Positions 7,469-18,000 of a DNA stretch of 37,814 nt are shown here, piece after piece. The DNA lies in assembly GCA_016286145.1 (NCBI GenBank), contig JAEESD010000006.1, forward strand, positions 1-37,814. Reading direction: 5' to 3'. The stretch's first letter is position 1; each line of letters begins with the position of its first letter. The stretch comes from Bacteroidales bacterium (GTDB taxonomy: Bacteria; Bacteroidota; Bacteroidia; Bacteroidales; UBA932). A program made the position numbers and the translations under genes. The notes below the pieces were generated by a model that had not been told where the DNA came from, did not search any database, and was given only the letters and a program-made list of their open reading frames with translations.

Positions 7469-9433
7469 CTACCAGCTTTCAGTCTGGGTCAGAACGTAGC
7501 CGCGCATCTTATACTCGTCGATCTGCTGCTGGCCGATAGGAGCCATATAGGAGCGGGTGAAGAAGTTCTCGCGGTTGGCTGCGTTGCGAACTACATAGAA
7601 ACCGATCATATCGGCGGCGTTGGTGCCGTTGTACTTGGCAACGGTGCCGTCTGCGTGCTGAACGGTCAGGACGTTGATCCTCTGGGTGAGGAAGTTCTTG
7701 TTGATCTCGGGAACATCGTCACCGCTGCCGAGTTCGGCTACGCAGTCGATCCAAGGACCGAGATAGTGATCAGGATTCATATCGTAGTCCATATAGTCGA
7801 TCTTTCCCCAGCGGTACAGATCCTTGATACGGCTTCCTTCGTGGAGGAATTCCATACGGCGCTCGCGGCGGATTTCCCAGAGAAGCTTGGAGACGTCGGG
7901 ATCCCTGACGGGGTCGCTGGGAAGGGAGGCGAGCTGGATATGGGCGGTCTTCTGTACTCCCGCTGCAAGAGCTCCGGGGCTGAGAGGACGGTCGCGAAGC
8001 GCGTTGATGGACGCGTCGAGATCCGCCTGGGAGACGGCGTCTCCGCCATAGGACTCGGCGAGTTCGGCCTTGGCCTCGATCCAGTTGAGGACTACCTCTC
8101 CGAGACGCATGATAGGAGCGTCGTTGGTGTTGTAGATACCCTGCCACTGAGGAAGCCTTGTGTTGGTCTTATAAAGCTCGTCGAGAGCCTCGAATGCCGC
8201 ATACTTGTAGCAGTAGATCATCGAGTTGGACTTGATGCTGGCCTGTCCCCAGAAGCAGTCGAAGAATCTGGGATCGCGGGTCTTTACGAGGTTTGCAAGG
8301 GAGAAGTCGCTGGCTCCGGTGACGCCGGAAATCGACCAGGGCTTTCCGTCCTGGCAGTTGAAGGCCTTGATGTACTCGAGGCTGACATTGCTGCCGGAAT
8401 CTGAGCCGGAGTTGTAGGATCCGATAGGATGGCGGACCTGCAGAGCTTCGTCGTAGTGTCTGTAGAGAAGAACTTCGGGGTTGCCTCCAAGATCCTCGGA
8501 GGTGAAGAGGGCCTTGAAGCTGCTGCCGAAGCTGTACTTCTTGCTCTGCATCACGAGGTCTGCGGCCTTGACTGCCAACTCGAGATACTTCTTGGCGTGT
8601 TCGTCGTCGCAGACAGTCTCGGTAACGAACTTCTCGGTTCCGCTGTCAATCTTGTTGGTCTGGTTGCCGTTTGCATCTACGAAGACTTTGTGTGTGAACT
8701 CCTCACCTGCGTGGTACTTCTGCCAGGTTCCTTCGTAGAGCATGAAGCGGGAGATGAAGGCGGCTGCGATATACCTGTTGACGGTATTTGCGCCATCGTC
8801 TACCCTCATGTTATCGAGCACGAAGTTACACATATCGTAGACCTTGTCCATCACGAACTGACGGTTGTCGCGGTCTTTGTACTGGGTGTCGAAATCAAGA
8901 TCCTTGACTGTCTCCTCGAAGTAAGGAACGTTTCCGAAAACGCCTACCAGGTCGGAGTACTCATAAATCTTGAAGAAGTATGCTACAGAAAGCCAGTGGT
9001 TGTAAGCCTCTTCGGAGAAGTTATCCTTGTGCTCTTTGAGACGGTCGATAAGGATGTTGATTTTGTGGATACGTCCGAAGCCCCAGCTGGGTCCGTAGTA
9101 CTGTTCGAAGCAGCTGCGGCTTTCAGAAGAAGATCCGCGGCTGGTAGGAACCTTGTTCTCGAAACGGCTCTGGGTTCCTTCGGATACGAAATCGTCGCAG
9201 AAACCGGTGCCGCCGCGAACGGGGGCGAATTCCTGATCCCAGTCCTCTCCGTAACCTTCGAAGTAAAGGGGATAGAAGGAGTTCACATACAGTCTGATGT
9301 CACCTTCGGTGCGCCAGAAGTTGTTGTCAACGGTCTTGGTAAGAACAGGACGGTCGAGCAGAGTGTCAATTTGGCTGCAGGAGCAGATAGTGGCTGCGGC
9401 AAATATGATGTATATTAACTTTTTCATACTCAT
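7469..9433 (-). CDS. susD: SusD-family outer-membrane glycan-binding lipoprotein
   Basis: The 654-residue protein has a lipoprotein signal (MKKLIYIIFAAATICSC). It shows the SusD/RagB layout: an early NFWRTEGDIRLYVNSFYP segment, a tetratricopeptide-like helical middle, and the C-terminal LLWEIRRERRMEFLHEGSRIKDLYRWGK, which is diagnostic of the family. The C-terminus QMRGYVLTQTESW-type ending (YKMRGYVLTQTESW) is also usual. SusD caps the SusC channel and captures oligosaccharides. The gene begins 8 bases after the SusC stop. Two ATGs compete, at 9431-9433 (MSMKK) and 9425-9427 (MKK); the second gives the more typical signal peptide. The ligand is inferred from the neighbouring chitinase-type enzymes. 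Confidence 0.95.
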   Translation of the reverse strand: MSMKKLIYIIFAAATICSCSQIDTLLDRPVLTKTVDNNFWRTEGDIRLYVNSFYPLYFEGYGEDWDQEFAPVRGGTGFCDDFVSEGTQSRFENKVPTSRGSSSESRSCFEQYYGPSWGFGRIHKINILIDRLKEHKDNFSEEAYNHWLSVAYFFKIYEYSDLVGVFGNVPYFEETVKDLDFDTQYKDRDNRQFVMDKVYDMCNFVLDNMRVDDGANTVNRYIAAAFISRFMLYEGTWQKYHAGEEFTHKVFVDANGNQTNKIDSGTEKFVTETVCDDEHAKKYLELAVKAADLVMQSKKYSFGSSFKALFTSEDLGGNPEVLLYRHYDEALQVRHPIGSYNSGSDSGSNVSLEYIKAFNCQDGKPWSISGVTGASDFSLANLVKTRDPRFFDCFWGQASIKSNSMIYCYKYAAFEALDELYKTNTRLPQWQGIYNTNDAPIMRLGEVVLNWIEAKAELAESYGGDAVSQADLDASINALRDRPLSPGALAAGVQKTAHIQLASLPSDPVRDPDVSKLLWEIRRERRMEFLHEGSRIKDLYRWGKIDYMDYDMNPDHYLGPWIDCVAELGSGDDVPEINKNFLTQRINVLTVQHADGTVAKYNGTNAADMIGFYVVRNAANRENFFTRSYMAPIGQQQIDEYKMRGYVLTQTESW

Positions 9434-9441
9434 AGTCGTGA

Positions 9442-12400
9442 TTAGAAGTTAATCTGTGTGCCGAAAGTGATAGTCTTGAACACGGGCGTTCCAACGCCGG
9501 TCCAGCCCTGTGCATAGTTGCTGCCCCACATAGAGTAGCCGGTGACGCACTCAGGATCGATAGGGAGTCCGCGGAGCTTGTCCCAGGTAAGGAAGTTCTC
9601 AGCGGTGAAGTAGACGCGGAGCTTGGAGATACCGACCTTGCTGGAGATCTTGGCGGGGAGGGTGTAACCTACGGTGAGGTTCTTGAGCCTCAGGTATGCC
9701 ATATTCAGGAGCATACGGTCGTTCTTCAGGTAGTTGTAGGAGTCGACGCCGGTGTCGCGGCCCATATTGTAAGGAGCCGGATAGAAAGCGTCTGTGCGCT
9801 CGGGAGTCCAGTAGTTGTCTGCGAAAGCAGCGGCCATAGCACCGTCGGAGGTGTAGAAGCCGGCGACAGCGATAGGGCCCTGTCCCCAGATCTCACGCTT
9901 TCCGACGCCCTGGAAGAAGACGGATACGTCTACTCCCATCCAGTCTGCGCCGAGGCGGAAGCTGTATTCGTAGCGGGGAGTCTCGTTACCGATCACGACG
10001 AGGTCGCCATGGTCATCGGTGGTGCGGGTTCCGCGGGAGAGAACTCCGTCGCCGTCGATATCCTTATACTTGATGTCGCCAGGACCATAGTGGAACGAGC
10101 TGCCTTCGAAGTATGACTGATAGACGGGCTTTTCGCCGTTCGGGCCGGGTTTGAGCTTGAACGAAGCCTTGCCGATACAGGCAGGGTCGTTGGTGTCAGC
10201 CTCGGTAAGCTCGATGAGCTGGAGGTTGCCGTCGGCGTCGAGTTCGAAGTCGTCGAACTGATAGAGTCTGTCGGCCTTGAAGCCCCAGATTTCACCGTAG
10301 GTCTTTCCTACATACCAGCTGCTGAGGCTGGTGGTCTCGCCGTAAGCGGTGATCTTGCTCTTGGCGTCTGCGAGCTGGAACATTGCGTTGATGCCGAGTC
10401 CGTTGCCGAAGCGCCAGTTGCCGTCGATCTGGAGTTCCCAGCCGTTTGTACGGAGGGCGCCGAGGTTGGCCTTAGGAGCTGAGGCGCCGTAGGTAACGGT
10501 GTTGACTCCGTCGGTCGGGACAATCATGTTCTCGGTGTCGCGGATGAAGTAGTCGAAGCTGAATCCTACGTGGCTGTTAAGGAAGCGGGCGTCGATACCG
10601 GCGTCGGCTGTCTTGATAGTCTGCCAGGTGATAGTGTCGGAAACGGTGGAAGGAGTTCCGGCATAGCTGGTAAGGCCGCCGTTGCTGATCCAGTTGTTCT
10701 GGCCGGTCGAGATCTGAGGGATATAGAGCGACGAAGAAACGGTCTGGTCGCCGACTGAACCCCAGGATACGCGAGCCTTGAGGGTGGAGACATACTGCTT
10801 GAGCGATTCCATCCAAGGCTCTTCGATGATACGCCAGCCTGCGGAGAATGAAGGGAACCATGCCCAGCGCAGGTCGGTAGGGAACTTCGAAGATCCGTCG
10901 CGACGGAGGTTGGCCTCGAGCAGGTACCTGTCTTTGAAGTTGTAGTTCAGACGTCCGAAGAAGCCGAGCTGCGACTCCCAGGAAGCGGTTCCTTCACCTG
11001 TCCATACGCCGGTACCGAATGCGAACTGAGGATTCTCGTAGTTCGAAAGATTGGTGACGCGAGTGGTGTGTCCTGCGCGGTCGTAGGTGGAGAGGTTCAT
11101 ACCGAGCATCGCCTTGATGGTGTGTGAGTTGGCGATATAGATGGTGTAGTCTGTATAACCGTTGAAGGTGTGGCGGTATGAGTTCTCGTGTTTGCGGGAA
11201 AGGAAGTGGATATCCTGATTCTGAACGTAATCCTCAACGTAAGGGAAGTAGTAAGCCATATCGGCGCCTTCTGCCGTACTGGCTACGGGGTTACCGTCGT
11301 GGTCTACGTAGATCTGGTTGCCGTTGTCGTCGAGATACGGAACGGGGCTGGTGCTCTTCCAGTTTGCCGCGGAGAACGAAGTACCTGGGAGTACCTGGAT
11401 GTATTCCTGGTTCGAGAAGGTATAGTCTGCAACAACGTTCCAGTTCTTCAGCGGATGGAGCGTAAAGCCGAGGTTTACATTGTTGTAGTTGTACTTCATC
11501 GAAGCGGTGTTTGCCTGAGTTGCCTCGGAGAACACGCCGCGGAAGATGTTTCCTCTTTCATCGTAACCGTAGGGGAATACGGGAGACCAGCGGTAGAGGT
11601 AGAGCCAGGGGCTGTAAGAGGTGCTCTCGGCGATGAGAGGATATCTCTTTGTACGGGTCGAGTACATAAGGCCCGCGCGGAGAGTGACATACTTGTTGAC
11701 CTCGGTCTCGACCTTTACTGAAGCGTTGTACTTGGTAAAGTCGTCTGTCGTAGGCTTCATCATACCGCTCTGGAATACGTATCCCAGACCGATATTGAAG
11801 GTTGTGTTGCCGCTCTTACCGTTTACGCTTACGCTGTGTTGGTTGGAAGGAGCGTTTTCGCGTACGAGGTAGTCGTAGATGTTGAAAATACGAACACCGT
11901 AGTTGGTTCCGCCGCTGTAGTACCAGTCACGTCCGTAGACGATAGGATCGTTGGGACCGAGCTCGCGGACTGAACCGCCCTTGCCGTACTTGGCCCACCA
12001 CTCTCTCGAACGTGCGATAGCGTCTGCGTCCGTAGAGAAGTAAGAACCTACTCTAACGCCGTCGGTAGGATATTTACCAGGGGTGCGCTGAGCATTGTCT
12101 GTGTTGCTGAGCGAGTACGAGGCCTTTGAACGATAAGCTGCGTCGAGCATATACTGAAGACCGTTGACGCCTGCCATATCGTAATCCTTGGCCAGGTTCT
12201 CGAAGGACCACATTCCGTTGTAGGAGACGGTGACTTTGTCTGTCTTTGCGCCTTTCTTGGTTGTGATAAGGATAACGCCGAATGCTGCCTTTGCACCATA
12301 GATGGAGGTCGATGCTGCGTCCTTAAGGACGGAGATCGACTCTACATCGTCGGTATTGACAACCTGGAGCGAAGGAACCTCGACATTGTCTACGAGGATC

Positions 12401-12948
12401 AGAGGGCTTGCGCCGCCTTCGATAGAGGCGATGGCACCACGGATACGGATGCGGGCATCCGAACCGACTTCGGCATCGGGGAGAGTGACCGAAAGACCGG
12501 CGGCAGCACCCTGGAGGCCACGGCCTACATCAGGGATGGAACGTCCGGCCATCTGAGTACCCACATCCACGGTCGAGACCGCGCCGGTGAGGTTGGCTTT
12601 GGACTGAACCGCATAACCGACTACTACAGCATCATCCAGAAGGGTGGTATCCTCATCAAGGACGATGTTGATTTTCTGGCCGGCTTTTACGGTCAAAGTC
12701 TTGGTTACATAACCAAGGCAAGAGACTGTGATGCGCGGGGTCGTGGGCGCAAAGGAGAAAGCTCCGTCGAGGTCGGTCATCGTATAGGCTTTCTGGGCCT
12801 CGTCGGTGACCATGGCTCCGATTACGGGATTTCCCTTGGCGTCCTTGACGGTACCGGAGACTTCGTCAGCGGCCGCGCCGAATGCTGCGGGGACGCTCAG
12901 AGCGCCCAGGAACAGCACGGACAGGAGAAATTTGGAAATCGTTTTCAT
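9442..12948 (-). CDS. susC: SusC-family TonB-dependent outer-membrane transporter
   Basis: The 1168-residue protein has a signal peptide ending near AAFGAAADE. A carboxypeptidase-D regulatory-like beta-sandwich follows (VSGTVKDAKGNPVIGAMV to about residue 105). The plug domain contains the SusC markers VVVGYAVQSKANLTGAVSTV, RIRGAIASIEGGASPLILVD and SISVLKDAASTSIYGAKAA. The long remainder is the beta-barrel, ending in the outer-membrane signature TFGTQINF with a terminal Phe. It imports oligosaccharides across the outer membrane using TonB energy, paired with the SusD protein encoded immediately downstream. It starts 22 bases after the GH20 stop, within one long operon. The cargo is probably an amino-sugar oligosaccharide, by context. 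Confidence 0.97.
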   Translation of the reverse strand: MKTISKFLLSVLFLGALSVPAAFGAAADEVSGTVKDAKGNPVIGAMVTDEAQKAYTMTDLDGAFSFAPTTPRITVSCLGYVTKTLTVKAGQKINIVLDEDTTLLDDAVVVGYAVQSKANLTGAVSTVDVGTQMAGRSIPDVGRGLQGAAAGLSVTLPDAEVGSDARIRIRGAIASIEGGASPLILVDNVEVPSLQVVNTDDVESISVLKDAASTSIYGAKAAFGVILITTKKGAKTDKVTVSYNGMWSFENLAKDYDMAGVNGLQYMLDAAYRSKASYSLSNTDNAQRTPGKYPTDGVRVGSYFSTDADAIARSREWWAKYGKGGSVRELGPNDPIVYGRDWYYSGGTNYGVRIFNIYDYLVRENAPSNQHSVSVNGKSGNTTFNIGLGYVFQSGMMKPTTDDFTKYNASVKVETEVNKYVTLRAGLMYSTRTKRYPLIAESTSYSPWLYLYRWSPVFPYGYDERGNIFRGVFSEATQANTASMKYNYNNVNLGFTLHPLKNWNVVADYTFSNQEYIQVLPGTSFSAANWKSTSPVPYLDDNGNQIYVDHDGNPVASTAEGADMAYYFPYVEDYVQNQDIHFLSRKHENSYRHTFNGYTDYTIYIANSHTIKAMLGMNLSTYDRAGHTTRVTNLSNYENPQFAFGTGVWTGEGTASWESQLGFFGRLNYNFKDRYLLEANLRRDGSSKFPTDLRWAWFPSFSAGWRIIEEPWMESLKQYVSTLKARVSWGSVGDQTVSSSLYIPQISTGQNNWISNGGLTSYAGTPSTVSDTITWQTIKTADAGIDARFLNSHVGFSFDYFIRDTENMIVPTDGVNTVTYGASAPKANLGALRTNGWELQIDGNWRFGNGLGINAMFQLADAKSKITAYGETTSLSSWYVGKTYGEIWGFKADRLYQFDDFELDADGNLQLIELTEADTNDPACIGKASFKLKPGPNGEKPVYQSYFEGSSFHYGPGDIKYKDIDGDGVLSRGTRTTDDHGDLVVIGNETPRYEYSFRLGADWMGVDVSVFFQGVGKREIWGQGPIAVAGFYTSDGAMAAAFADNYWTPERTDAFYPAPYNMGRDTGVDSYNYLKNDRMLLNMAYLRLKNLTVGYTLPAKISSKVGISKLRVYFTAENFLTWDKLRGLPIDPECVTGYSMWGSNYAQGWTGVGTPVFKTITFGTQINF

Positions 12949-12970
12949 TTTTCCTTGGGTTAGTAATAGA

Positions 12971-15094
12971 TTAGTGTATAGTTATTGATTTGAACTTTTC
13001 TTCACCATCGCGGCGTACGAGAACATCCGGCTTGTAGCGCAGGGAGTTCCATCCGCCTACTACATTATATATATAGACTACTTTGACCTTGTGAAGGCCC
13101 AGCTCAAGGGCGAGTTCGCAATCGCGTCTCGAATAGCGCTTTACTTCGCCGCGGTTATCGATCGCAACCTCATCGTCTATCAGAACGAGATCCGTATCAG
13201 AATTGAAACGGTAGACTCCGGTCTTCGGGACACTGAACCAGCCTTCGGCTTCGGCCGCGAAGAACTTCAGGGAATCGGGCATATTCTTGTCGAACTTCTC
13301 TAAAGTCCCCAGGTCCCTGAGGCTTCCGATGGAAACTAGGGTCCATACTGCATCGGCCGCGATGTCCGCCGGGTCTACGAAACGGCCGTCTGTCCTGCGG
13401 GCCCTGAGGCCCTTCCAAGCCTCGGCCGGGGCAGTCGCTTTCGCGGGGGCCTGCTTCGAGACGGTGATGGTGCGGACGGGGCCGAGCTTGCCGTAGGAAG
13501 TGACGCAGGCTATCTTGATAAGACCGCTTTCGGTAAAGTTCAGCGGCTCGGTGTATTCCTTGGAATTTACCGTAGGCTCGCTTCCGTCCAGCGTGTAGAC
13601 CATCTTCATCGGGCGGGTAGTGTTGAACTCGACCGAAGTCTTGTCTATGAACGCGATCTTGTCGCATGATCCGCCGGGCTGCTCGGGAAGAGGGATGTGG
13701 TACACTACACCGGCCTTGTCCAGGCGCTGGCAGGCCTCATCCATCCTTACAAGGAAATCGGCGAAGTCTTTACGCTCCAGCGGAGTCCAGGCTATTTCCG
13801 CGAGGGCGAAGGCCCTGGGGAAGAGCATATACTCGCGCTTTGCTTCGTCGTACATATACTCGGACCAGTTGTTACACTGAACGCCCTTTACATAGGAACC
13901 CTTACCTTGCTTTGCCAGGACTGGCGGAACCGGGTCGTAATTGTAGACCTTCTCGAGGGTGTTGAGGTTGCCGATGGTGACGGGCTCGATCTTCGCATCG
14001 CCCTGATAGTGGTCGAAATACATTCCGGCCTTGCTCGGGGTCATCACTACGTTGTGGTTGGTAGCGGCGGCCTTGATTCCGCCGGATTCACCCCTCCAGG
14101 ACATTACGGCTGCCCCGTCGCTGAGACCTCCTTCGAGGATCTCGTCCCAGCCGATGAGTTTCCTTCCGTACTTGGCGAGGATCTTCTCCATCCTGCGGAT
14201 CGCATAGCTCTGGAGTTTCTCTTCGGCGGTAAATTCAGAGTCTGCCTTAAGGCCTTCAGACTTTATTCTGGCCTGGCAGACGGGACATTTCTTCCACTTT
14301 GTTTTCTGGCATTCGTCTCCGCCGATGTGGATGTATTCGCTAGGGAAGAGCTCAACCACCTCGGATATTACGTTCTCGAGGAATTCATAGGTAAAGTCCT
14401 GACCCGCGCAGAGAACTATATCGGGGGAGCCCCAGGTATAGAAGTCGTTCATCTGCTGTTTTGTGCAGCAGAGTTCGGGGTAGGCCTTGATCGCGGCGGC
14501 GCTGTGGCCGGGCATCTCGATTTCGGGAACTACGGTGATGAAGCGGTCTGCGGCATACTTTACAACTTCGCGGATCTGATCCTGAGTGTAGAAACCGCCG
14601 TGGACGCTGCCGTCGAATTCGGTCCTCCAGGCTCCCAGTTCGGTAAGCTTGGGATATTTCTTGATCTCGATCCTCCAACCCTGATCGTCGGTAAGATGCC
14701 AGTGAAGGGTGTTGATCTTGTACTGGGCCATCACGTCGATCTGCTTCTTTATGTCGGCTACGCTCATAAAGTGGCGGCAGGGGTCGATATGCCATCCGCG
14801 CCATTCGAAGCGGGGATAGTCGACTATCTTCACCTTTGGAATACGGCTGCCCTGCTTGAGCTGATTGAGGGTCTGTTTCGCGTAGAAGATACCGGCATCG
14901 GTCGAGGCTTCGACTATTACCTTCTTTCCGGTAGCGTCGATAGTGTAACCTTCGGCGGGAATTTCCGGGTTGGTTTTATAGACGGTGTTCAGCCTGCAGA
15001 TACGTGTCGTCCCTTCCTGGACCTCCATCGAGACAGGCTGGGGGATAACTCCGACAACTGCGGCAAGGATAAGCGTTATCAGGACGTTCATCAT
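12971..15094 (-). CDS. GH20 beta-N-acetylhexosaminidase with C-terminal PA14-like domain
   Basis: The 707-residue secreted protein has a signal peptide and a very short GH20b domain. The catalytic barrel contains WRGWHIDPCRHFM (98-110), LHWHLTDDQGWRIEIKKYP, PEIEMPGH and the catalytic pair Asp260-Glu261 in HIGGDECQK. After the barrel come a chitobiase-C-terminal-like segment (MVYTLDGSEPTVNSKEYTEP, about 498-517) and a PA14-like module (EGWFSVPKTGVYRFNSDTD, then VLIDDEVAIDNRG). PA14 modules often bind or position carbohydrates. The enzyme would release terminal GlcNAc or GalNAc from oligosaccharides made by the GH18 enzymes. Its ATG overlaps the stop of the GH2-phosphatase gene by 4 bases (ATGA), suggesting translational coupling. 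Confidence 0.95.
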   Translation of the reverse strand: MMNVLITLILAAVVGVIPQPVSMEVQEGTTRICRLNTVYKTNPEIPAEGYTIDATGKKVIVEASTDAGIFYAKQTLNQLKQGSRIPKVKIVDYPRFEWRGWHIDPCRHFMSVADIKKQIDVMAQYKINTLHWHLTDDQGWRIEIKKYPKLTELGAWRTEFDGSVHGGFYTQDQIREVVKYAADRFITVVPEIEMPGHSAAAIKAYPELCCTKQQMNDFYTWGSPDIVLCAGQDFTYEFLENVISEVVELFPSEYIHIGGDECQKTKWKKCPVCQARIKSEGLKADSEFTAEEKLQSYAIRRMEKILAKYGRKLIGWDEILEGGLSDGAAVMSWRGESGGIKAAATNHNVVMTPSKAGMYFDHYQGDAKIEPVTIGNLNTLEKVYNYDPVPPVLAKQGKGSYVKGVQCNNWSEYMYDEAKREYMLFPRAFALAEIAWTPLERKDFADFLVRMDEACQRLDKAGVVYHIPLPEQPGGSCDKIAFIDKTSVEFNTTRPMKMVYTLDGSEPTVNSKEYTEPLNFTESGLIKIACVTSYGKLGPVRTITVSKQAPAKATAPAEAWKGLRARRTDGRFVDPADIAADAVWTLVSIGSLRDLGTLEKFDKNMPDSLKFFAAEAEGWFSVPKTGVYRFNSDTDLVLIDDEVAIDNRGEVKRYSRRDCELALELGLHKVKVVYIYNVVGGWNSLRYKPDVLVRRDGEEKFKSITIH

Positions 15095-18000
15095 TTCACG
15101 TACTTCATTATGAGTTGTCCGACCTCGGCATTTTCGTGCATTCCGGTGAATTCCTCGGCGTGGGGTCCGAAGGCAAATACCGGAACGTAGATGCCGTTGT
15201 GGCCTTTGGTTGAGTAGTTGACTTTGATTTCGTGTTTCTGGAGATCACCGCGAAGGAGTGTAAGGCCGCCTGTAGCATGGTCTGCCGTAACAACCACCAG
15301 CGTTTGACCATCACGGGCGGCCCACTCCAACACATACCCGAGCGTACGATCGAAATCGAACAGCTCTTCACACATATACCCAACTTTATTGCGGTGTGCC
15401 CAGTCATCGATCTGGGAACCTTCAATCATAAGGAAGAAGCCCTTCTTGTTGTCCAGCATCTCGATGGCTTTTTTGGTGCTCTCGAGAAGGACGGGGCCTC
15501 TCTGACCTACATCTTTGAGGTCGTATTCGTCGTAGATGCCTACGAATTTGTCTCCGGGGGCGCCTGCGATATCTTCAAGCTTGTCTACGAAGGTGTAGCC
15601 TTTAGCCTTCATCTCCTCTACGAGGTTACGGCCGTCTGAACGGGAGGTCCAGAAATGGAGGCCGCCGCCGCTGAGGAAGTCGACTTTAGAGTCGACGAAT
15701 TGGGCGGCAAGGTCCTCCTCGAGCCTACGGGCTGGGGAGTGATTGCAGAAGTCTGCGGGAGTAGCGTCGTTCAGGCGGCAGGTAACGGTAATACCGGTTT
15801 TCTTTCCGGCGCGCTGGGCTTTCTTGAGCGCAGTGTCCATTACATTTCCGTCCGGGTCCAGGCCGATGTAGCCGTAGTTTGTTTTCTGGCCGCTGGCGAT
15901 AGCTGCGCCGCCTGCGCAGGAGTCGGTGATGAGCCTGTTGACCGCGTAGGTGCGGGAAACGCCCGATACCGGCATCTGGTCCATATTGAGCTTTCCTCCG
16001 TTGACTACCCAGCCGCAGCTGACCTGCTCGAAGCCCATTCCGTCGCCTATCATTACGATGACGTTCTTGACTTTCTTGCCCTTAGGCTGCTGGACCTTGA
16101 CGGTCTCGTAGGTTTCTTCCTTCGAATAGGTGTCGTCCCTGCTAAAATCGTTCACGGCATAGGCCGAAAGGTTGCGGTCCAGCGAATCCGGGGCTGCCTG
16201 GCGGACTGTCGCATTCCAGCCGTCCATAGTGATGGTGGCGGCAGGAGAACCGGCGGGAAGGGCGCAGCTGACAGTCTTGCTCTGACCGGGCAGCAGCGAG
16301 AAGAAGTTGTCTGACCAGAGAGCGGCGGGGATGAGTTCGCCCGCTTCGTCCTTTGCCTTGAGGATGTTCTGGTATGCGATTACGTCTGAATTGTTGGTAA
16401 TGGTGACCTTGTATTTAAGGCCGCCGGCTACCGTCTTCATCTCGACCTCTGTTTCGGGGAGGTTAGTGACAAACGACAGATCGGTATACTCGCTGATAGG
16501 AGTCTGATACCAGTTGCTCTTCTTGTAATCGTATTTGTTGTTGCCTTTTCCTACACAGTAGAAGTTGTCGGCAACGGTCTTTCCTTTTTCATTGATAAGC
16601 TCGAGAGCCAGGAAGCAAGGTCCGTCGATACCCTTGAAGACCTTGGCGGGCTTGCGGGGAGCTATCTTGATTTTCTTAGTGTCTGACTTGCGGAGCTTGC
16701 TGTCCGGTCCGTAGACTTTAAGGACGGCGGCGTACTCGCCCTCGGGGACTACGTCGTTGACTGCCCATACGGCGTGATCTCCGTAGTTATAGACAAGCTG
16801 TACGGGAGCGGTAGCTTTCTGGGTTCCATAGTATCCGGCGGTAGGAACGAGGTACCAGTCGTACTGCTGCCAGTAGAGAGCCGGCCAGGCGGAGTTGAGC
16901 ATCCACTGGACGATACCGGTAGTGCGGGGGACTGCGACGCGGAAGGCTTCGTACATCGCGCGGGTTCCGTCGTAGTCCAGGGCATGGGCCTTCTTGACGA
17001 AGTCCTCGAAGCCGGTGGGCTCGCCGTAAAAGCCGGTCATAGCCTTTTTCTCTTCGCGGGTCGAGCGCATGTCGGTGGTCGAGACGGTGCAGTGTTTGTC
17101 CCATACTTCATTCAGAGGCCAGAGATTCTGCTCGCCGACTATCTTGCGGACTGATTCGGCCTGAGGAATGTTCATTCCGATTCCGGTTTCGGTATTGAAA
17201 CCGTAGTTTCCGCCGTTTTCGGTATCCAGGTACCAGTAGTCAGGGCCTACGTATTCGTAGGGACCTTCCATCTTCATTCCTGACGGGCCGCCGTACTTGC
17301 TGCTCATTCCCTTCGAGGAAACAACGTAAGGGCGGTACTCTAACTGGTTGTACCATTTCATATAGCCCTCTTCCAGGCGCTCGTTGGGGATTCTGTCCGA
17401 GCCGGTTCCCCAGCTGATTACTGAAGGGTGATTTCTCATCCAGAGGAGCTGGTCGTGGAAGTAACGGATCGCGAGGGCCTCGGTCTCGGGGTCGTTGATG
17501 CAGCCGAAGTGGCCGACTTCCTTCATTCCGCAATAGCCCTTCCATTCCCACTGGCAGCTCCAGCCGACCATGGTCATGATTCCGAGGCTGTCGCAGAGGT
17601 CATAGACCGAGCCGTCCTTGCTCCAGATGTTTTCGAAGCGGACGGAGTTCAGGCCCATGTTCTTTACGAGCTCGAGCTGCCTGAGCGTCCTCTCCTTAGT
17701 GTCCTGCATGAAGATGTCGTCAGTCCAGCCGGCAGACTTGATCAGGACAGGGCGGCCGTTGAGCTTGAAGAGACGGTGGCCGTACTCGTCGATCTCGCCC
17801 TTGATGTCGCGAAGACCGAAGCGGACTTTCCTTGAGTGTGAGACTTTGTCTCCCTTTGCGAAGCTGAGGTTGAGGTTGTAGAGATTCGGTTTACCCATAT
17901 CGTGGCTCCACCAGATGCGGGGCTTGACAATAGGTTCCTGAACGGTTATGGTTTTAGTTTCGCCCGGGGCGAGAGTGACTGCTTTTTCGAACTGGCCGGA